Positions 60,283 through 64,000 of a stretch of DNA of 64,000 nucleotides are shown piece by piece. The stretch is from Paracoccus aestuariivivens (GTDB lineage: Bacteria; Pseudomonadota; Alphaproteobacteria; Rhodobacterales; Rhodobacteraceae). The notes under the pieces are model-generated. The model saw nothing but the letters and a program-made list of their open reading frames with translations. It made no database searches and had not been told where the DNA came from. Within the stretch, counting starts at the first letter, position 1. The number at the start of each line of letters is the position of its first letter. Both the position numbers and the translations under genes were made by a program. The stretch is from NCBI RefSeq assembly GCF_009711225.1, contig NZ_WMIE01000004.1:124001-188000 (forward strand). Direction: 5' to 3'.

Positions 60283-61698
60283 CTAACTTCGGCCACCCAC
60301 CGGCATGGCGTCCAGCCCGTGAATAGTGACGGCCATCCCGTGACGCTCGAACCGGCTTTTCACCTTTTCGATCGCGTCGAATGCGGTGATGTCCCAGACC
60401 TTGGCGGCGGTCAGGTCGATGCAGACCGGCCCATCATGTTCCAACGGATCGAAGGCGTCGATAAAGGCGTCAGCCGAGGCAAAGAACAGCTGTCCCTCGA
60501 CGACATAGCGATTTCCGTCCCGCGTGACCTGCTGCATCTTCGCGACTTTGGCGGCAAAGAAGACACCACTCATCAGCACGCCGATGAAAACGCCAAGCGA
60601 CAGGTTATGGCTAACCACCGTCACAGCAACCGTCGCAAGCATGACAAGGCTGGACAGACGCGGCGTTTGGCGCAAGCGCCGCAGCGATGCCCAGTCAAGC
60701 GTGTCGATCGACACCATGATCATGATCGCGACCAGCGCCGCGACCGGAACCTGCGAGACGACTCCGTTCAGGGCGACCATCAGAAGCAGCAGAATGCCGC
60801 CCGCCGCCATGGTGGACAGTCGTCCGCGGCCACCATATTTCACGTTCGAGACCGTCTGGCCGATCATACCGCACCCCGCGATCCCGCCGAACATGCTGGC
60901 AGCGACATTGGCAAGACCCAACCCACGCGCTTCGGCATCCTTATCCGACGGCGTGCCGGTCTGGTCGTCCACCACGCTTGCGGTCATCAGCGATTCAAGC
61001 AGCCCGACCATCGCGATTGCCAAGGCGGGCAAGAAGATGACCCGCAGCAGGTCAAGGTCTAAGGTCACATCCGGCAGGGCGAAAACCGGCAACCCCTCGG
61101 GCAGCTTGCCCAGATCGGCGACCCTCGGAACGTCGATTTTCATCGCCATGCACAGCGCCGTCAGGACGACGACGCAAATCAGCGGCGCGGGGATCTTGGT
61201 CGTCAATCGCGGGGCAACGTAGATGATCGCAAGTCCAGCCGCGATCACCCCATAGCCCGTTACACCTGCGTTCAGGATATGTGGCAGCTGCGCCGAGAAA
61301 ATCAGGATCGCCAAAGCATTGACAAAACCCGTCCGCACCGAGTTCGAGACATAGCGCATCAGCGTGCTGAGCCGCGCGAACCCGAAGGCGATCTGGAACA
61401 CGCCAGCCAATAATCCCGACGCGAACAGATATTGCACGCCATGGCTTTGCACCAGCGGGGCCGCGACCAGCGCGACCGACCCGGCAGCCGCCGAGATCAT
61501 CGCCGGACGACCGCCAAAAACCGCGATGACGATGCTGATGACGAACGAAGCGAACAACCCGACCTTGGGGTCAACGCCTGCGGTAAAAGAAAAGGCGATG
61601 ACCTCGGGGATCAGTGCAAAGGTTGCGACGGCGCCGGCAAGAAGTTCCGAGACAGGGTTTTCCCGCCACTGGCGCAAATAGTGCCGTGTTCTGTTCAT
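60283..61698 (-). CDS. SulP-family anion transporter with STAS domain
   Basis: 471 residues from the ATG at 61698 (MNRTRHYLRQWRENPVSELL); the frame is open for 89 more codons but that part has no family sequence. The membrane domain (about ten or more helices) carries SulP marks: GAVATFALIPEVIAFSFTAG, FGGRPAMISAAAGSVALVAA, and GFVNALAILIFSAQLPHI. The STAS domain occupies about 380-465 (VEGQLFFASADAFIDAF, then DLTAAKVWDITAFDAIEKV). SulP proteins move sulfate, bicarbonate, dicarboxylates or other anions; short forms like this often carry bicarbonate or fumarate. The substrate is not evident. It is divergent from the adenylation-reductase gene. Confidence 0.88.
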   Translation of the reverse strand: MNRTRHYLRQWRENPVSELLAGAVATFALIPEVIAFSFTAGVDPKVGLFASFVISIVIAVFGGRPAMISAAAGSVALVAAPLVQSHGVQYLFASGLLAGVFQIAFGFARLSTLMRYVSNSVRTGFVNALAILIFSAQLPHILNAGVTGYGVIAAGLAIIYVAPRLTTKIPAPLICVVVLTALCMAMKIDVPRVADLGKLPEGLPVFALPDVTLDLDLLRVIFLPALAIAMVGLLESLMTASVVDDQTGTPSDKDAEARGLGLANVAASMFGGIAGCGMIGQTVSNVKYGGRGRLSTMAAGGILLLLMVALNGVVSQVPVAALVAIMIMVSIDTLDWASLRRLRQTPRLSSLVMLATVAVTVVSHNLSLGVFIGVLMSGVFFAAKVAKMQQVTRDGNRYVVEGQLFFASADAFIDAFDPLEHDGPVCIDLTAAKVWDITAFDAIEKVKSRFERHGMAVTIHGLDAMPVGGRS

Positions 61699-61987
61699 GC
61701 AGTTCTGGAAAGACAATCTGACAGTTGTCCGGCGGATCGGCGGCCGGAATAGCCACCCGGAATTGCACCGGGTCCAAATGATTTGGCTTTTGATAGGGAC
61801 AATTTGTCCGATTGCCAACCGTTTCGAAGCAGGCTGCGCAAACTTGGGCGACATCCCTTTTTGCGCACCGCGACCCGGCGGACCTCGGCACGGCAGGATA
61901 CGGGGCATGTATGACATCTTGACGTTACGACATTTCGTAGCGACGACAGGCGCCTGAATTCCCACTCCGCGATCACGGGCCTTGCCG
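61699..61987. other. Divergent gap between sulP and the adenylation-reductase gene
   Basis: 289 bases with no recognised gene or RNA. It must hold the promoters of both flanking genes. An open frame of 86 codons on the plus strand (61697-61957) has no family features and is antisense to the open leader of sulP. No clear operator was found. Confidence 0.4.
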
Positions 61988-64000
61988 ATGTCACAACTCT
62001 ACGGATCAGTCTCAGCCGAACTTGCCGACGCATTGGCCACATATCGCGACCGGATCGCTTTGCGCGACCGCCAACTCCGCCTGAGCTATGGCGAGTTGGC
62101 CGCATTTGTCACGGCATGTCAGACGGTGCTGGCCCCGCATCAGGCAGTTGCGGTCTATGGCGCTCCGGGGGCGTTGTTCGGGGCGACCGCGACGGCTTGC
62201 GTGATTGCGGGCTGCCCGTTCGTCCATCTGGACCCCGCCATGCCAAATGCGGTTCTGGCCAATATCGTGGCCGAACTGGGCATCGGACTGATCCTGACCT
62301 CGCAGCCGCCCAAAGCGGGCCAACTGCCCGAGGAATGCGAGGTGATCGATGCGGCGACTTTGTTAGGCGGTCCAGCCGTCCAATCCGTGACCCCTGCCCT
62401 GATCGACCCGACCGATACGATCTATCTGGTCGCGACCTCGGGGACGACGGGTCGTCCGAAATGCATTCCGGTGACGCATGATGCCGCGTTCCTGTCCTAT
62501 CGCTGGCGTGACGCCTATACGCCGTACCGACCCGACATGAAAATCGGAGTCTACATCTTCGCCATCTGGGAGATGTTCCGCCCGCTCCGCAGTGGGGCCG
62601 AGGTCTGCTTCCCCGGCCTCGACGATCTGCTATCGCCGCAGGCACTGGTCCGTTTCATGGGCGATCATGACCTGCACGAAATGCTGTTCACGCCCTCATT
62701 CTTCGAAAAAATGCTGCAAGGTCTGGATCATGAAACAGCTGCGGCTCTGCCCCTGTGCCGGATCATCCTCAACGGAGAGGTCGTCAGCGACCGCCTGAAT
62801 GCCGAGGCCCGCGCAAAGCTGCCAGGGGTCGCGTTGTGGAACCTGTACAGCATCTGCGAGACGCATGACATCTGCATGTCCGAACTGACCGCACCCGTCG
62901 CTGGCGCTCGGGGCGTGACGGTTGGCAAGGCAATGCAGCATCTACGTGCCGTCGTGCTGGACGACAACGACCGCCCCTGCCCGACCGGCGTTCCGGGTCT
63001 TTTGCATTTCGAGGGCGACCGCATGCTGGGGCCGGGCTACATCAACCGCCCCGAGGAAACCTCCCGTCGCTTCCGCGAACTGGTGATCGAGGGCCGCCCC
63101 GCCCGCCTATATGACACGGGCGATCAGGGCTTCGTCACCGAAACCGGCGACATCGTCGTGTTGGGGCGCGTTGCCCATATGCTGAAGCTGCGCGGCCACA
63201 GCATACAGACCCGCGAACTGACCGAGACATTGGCGGGACTGATCGGCTTTTCGCACGCGATCCCTTGGGTACAGCAAGTCGCGGATCAGGGACAGGCGCT
63301 TGTTTTCTACTACACCGCCGACGCGGCCCAGATGACGCAGAACGACGCGCGCTGGCACATATCTCCCGACAGCCATCGCATCCCCGAGACGCTGGCCGAG
63401 GCCTTGCGCGCCGTGCTTCCAGCCTATTGCGTGCCAAGCTATCTGGTCCGGTTGGACGAAATCCCGATCCATCAGGTTTCGGGCAAATGCGATTACAAGG
63501 CGTTGCCCGCGATCCATGTCGAACAGGCGACCGATATAGCGGACACCCTGCCCGTCATTGCCCATGCCGCGCGTGTCATGTCCTACGCCATTTCCGACAT
63601 CGACCCCGACCGGTCGTTCCTTGACCAAGGCGGCGATTCCCTGATGTGCGTCGATCTGATCGTCGCGCTGGAAAAAGACTACGGGGTCCGCGTGGACTTC
63701 GACTGGGCATTGAACCTGCCTCTGGCACGTTTGCATCAGCTCCTATCGACACAGGCCACGACCTCGCCGCACACGGGTTTCGAGCGCAAGGGCATCTTCC
63801 TGACCGGAGCCACCGGCTTTCTGGGACGCCATGTTCTGGCCGAAGCGGCAAAACACCTGCCCGAAGATCAGGTCATCTATTGCCTCGTGCGGGCGGGCAA
63901 CGAAGATCCCCAACAGCGGCTTGAATCCCTCGCGCGATCCCTGAACCTTCCCGAGGATCGCATTGCTTTGGTCGCCGGTACAATCGACATGCCGCGCTTC
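61988..64000 (+). CDS. Adenylation-thiolation-reductase protein (NRPS-like/carboxylic acid reductase type), 3' end outside window
   Basis: 671 residues are visible and the frame is open at the window end. Residues about 1-510 form an adenylation domain: A3 motif TSGTTGRPKCIPVTH, LYSICETHDICMSEL, YDTGDQGFVTETGDIVVLGR, and the catalytic lysine region in VSGKCDYKALP. A carrier domain follows with the phosphopantetheine serine S551 in DQGGDSLMCVDL. A thioester-reductase Rossmann domain begins with LTGATGFLGRHVLAEA (GATGFLG at 607-613). There is no condensation domain. Such proteins activate one acid or amino acid, hold it as a thioester and release it as an aldehyde or alcohol. I start at the ATG at 61988; a TTG six bases upstream is also possible. 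Substrate unknown. Confidence 0.88.
   Translation, partial: MSQLYGSVSAELADALATYRDRIALRDRQLRLSYGELAAFVTACQTVLAPHQAVAVYGAPGALFGATATACVIAGCPFVHLDPAMPNAVLANIVAELGIGLILTSQPPKAGQLPEECEVIDAATLLGGPAVQSVTPALIDPTDTIYLVATSGTTGRPKCIPVTHDAAFLSYRWRDAYTPYRPDMKIGVYIFAIWEMFRPLRSGAEVCFPGLDDLLSPQALVRFMGDHDLHEMLFTPSFFEKMLQGLDHETAAALPLCRIILNGEVVSDRLNAEARAKLPGVALWNLYSICETHDICMSELTAPVAGARGVTVGKAMQHLRAVVLDDNDRPCPTGVPGLLHFEGDRMLGPGYINRPEETSRRFRELVIEGRPARLYDTGDQGFVTETGDIVVLGRVAHMLKLRGHSIQTRELTETLAGLIGFSHAIPWVQQVADQGQALVFYYTADAAQMTQNDARWHISPDSHRIPETLAEALRAVLPAYCVPSYLVRLDEIPIHQVSGKCDYKALPAIHVEQATDIADTLPVIAHAARVMSYAISDIDPDRSFLDQGGDSLMCVDLIVALEKDYGVRVDFDWALNLPLARLHQLLSTQATTSPHTGFERKGIFLTGATGFLGRHVLAEAAKHLPEDQVIYCLVRAGNEDPQQRLESLARSLNLPEDRIALVAGTIDMPRF

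Noticed and set aside
61697-61957. 86-codon plus-strand frame between sulP and the adenylation gene
   Set aside because: No domain features and it is antisense to an equally featureless sulP leader frame; most likely intergenic.

Overview
The window is bacterial chromosome with high GC, few gaps and no phage, insertion sequence, CRISPR array, rRNA or tRNA that I could recognise. Gene content and order point to an alphaproteobacterium of the Rhodobacterales, most like Paracoccus or a relative. The pointers are a Rhodobacter-type phosphatidylethanolamine methyltransferase next to pssA-psd, a urea/amide ABC transporter coupled to fmdA-fmdB, nadABC, panBC, a full glg glycogen cluster and a MoxR/DUF58/VWA/TPR/BatD operon. 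This assignment is inferred from genes, not from a marker RNA.

Layout. 0-3.1 kb: the 3' part of a hexapeptide acetyltransferase, a PACE efflux protein, a divergent QorB-like reductase/HxlR regulator pair, and an Lrp/AsnC regulator. 3.2-5.2 kb: arginase and ornithine cyclodeaminase, divergent from the Lrp gene across a tandem 13-bp repeat. 5.4-18.9 kb: an amine/2-hydroxy-acid catabolic locus. It holds two paralogous GntR regulators, an FAD-linked 2-hydroxyacid dehydrogenase, an aldehyde dehydrogenase, a PuuA-like glutamate-amine ligase, a PuuB-like oxidase, an oligopeptide-type ABC importer with fused ATPases, a GhrA-like reductase and a cupin. 19-30.3 kb: glycogen and alpha-glucan metabolism (alpha-glucosidase divergent from glgB-C-A-X-P). 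30.4-36.1 kb: a seven-gene overlapping MoxR/Bat operon. 36.2-42.4 kb: an FMN split-barrel protein, panBC and nadABC.

42.5-53.5 kb is the most unusual part. A 1114-residue protein joins an NCS1-type permease domain, a nine-cysteine segment, a histidine kinase and a receiver. It forms an operon with a LuxR-type response regulator. Divergent from it is an operon for a five-part urea/short-chain-amide ABC transporter, formamidase FmdA and zinc-ribbon FmdB. A nearly perfect 18-bp palindrome lies between the two operons. I read this as an amide/urea sensing, uptake and hydrolysis system.

53.5-61.7 kb: all genes on the minus strand. They are PmtA, PssA and Psd (phosphatidylserine to PE to methylated PE), an amidase, a YdeI-like protein, gamma-glutamyltransferase, a YbaK deacylase and a SulP transporter with a STAS domain. 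62-64 kb: the start of an adenylation-thiolation-reductase protein that runs off the end of the window.

Many neighbouring genes overlap by ATGA or GTGA stop-start junctions, so most blocks are probably single transcripts. Several convergent junctions carry strong inverted repeats that look like two-way terminators.
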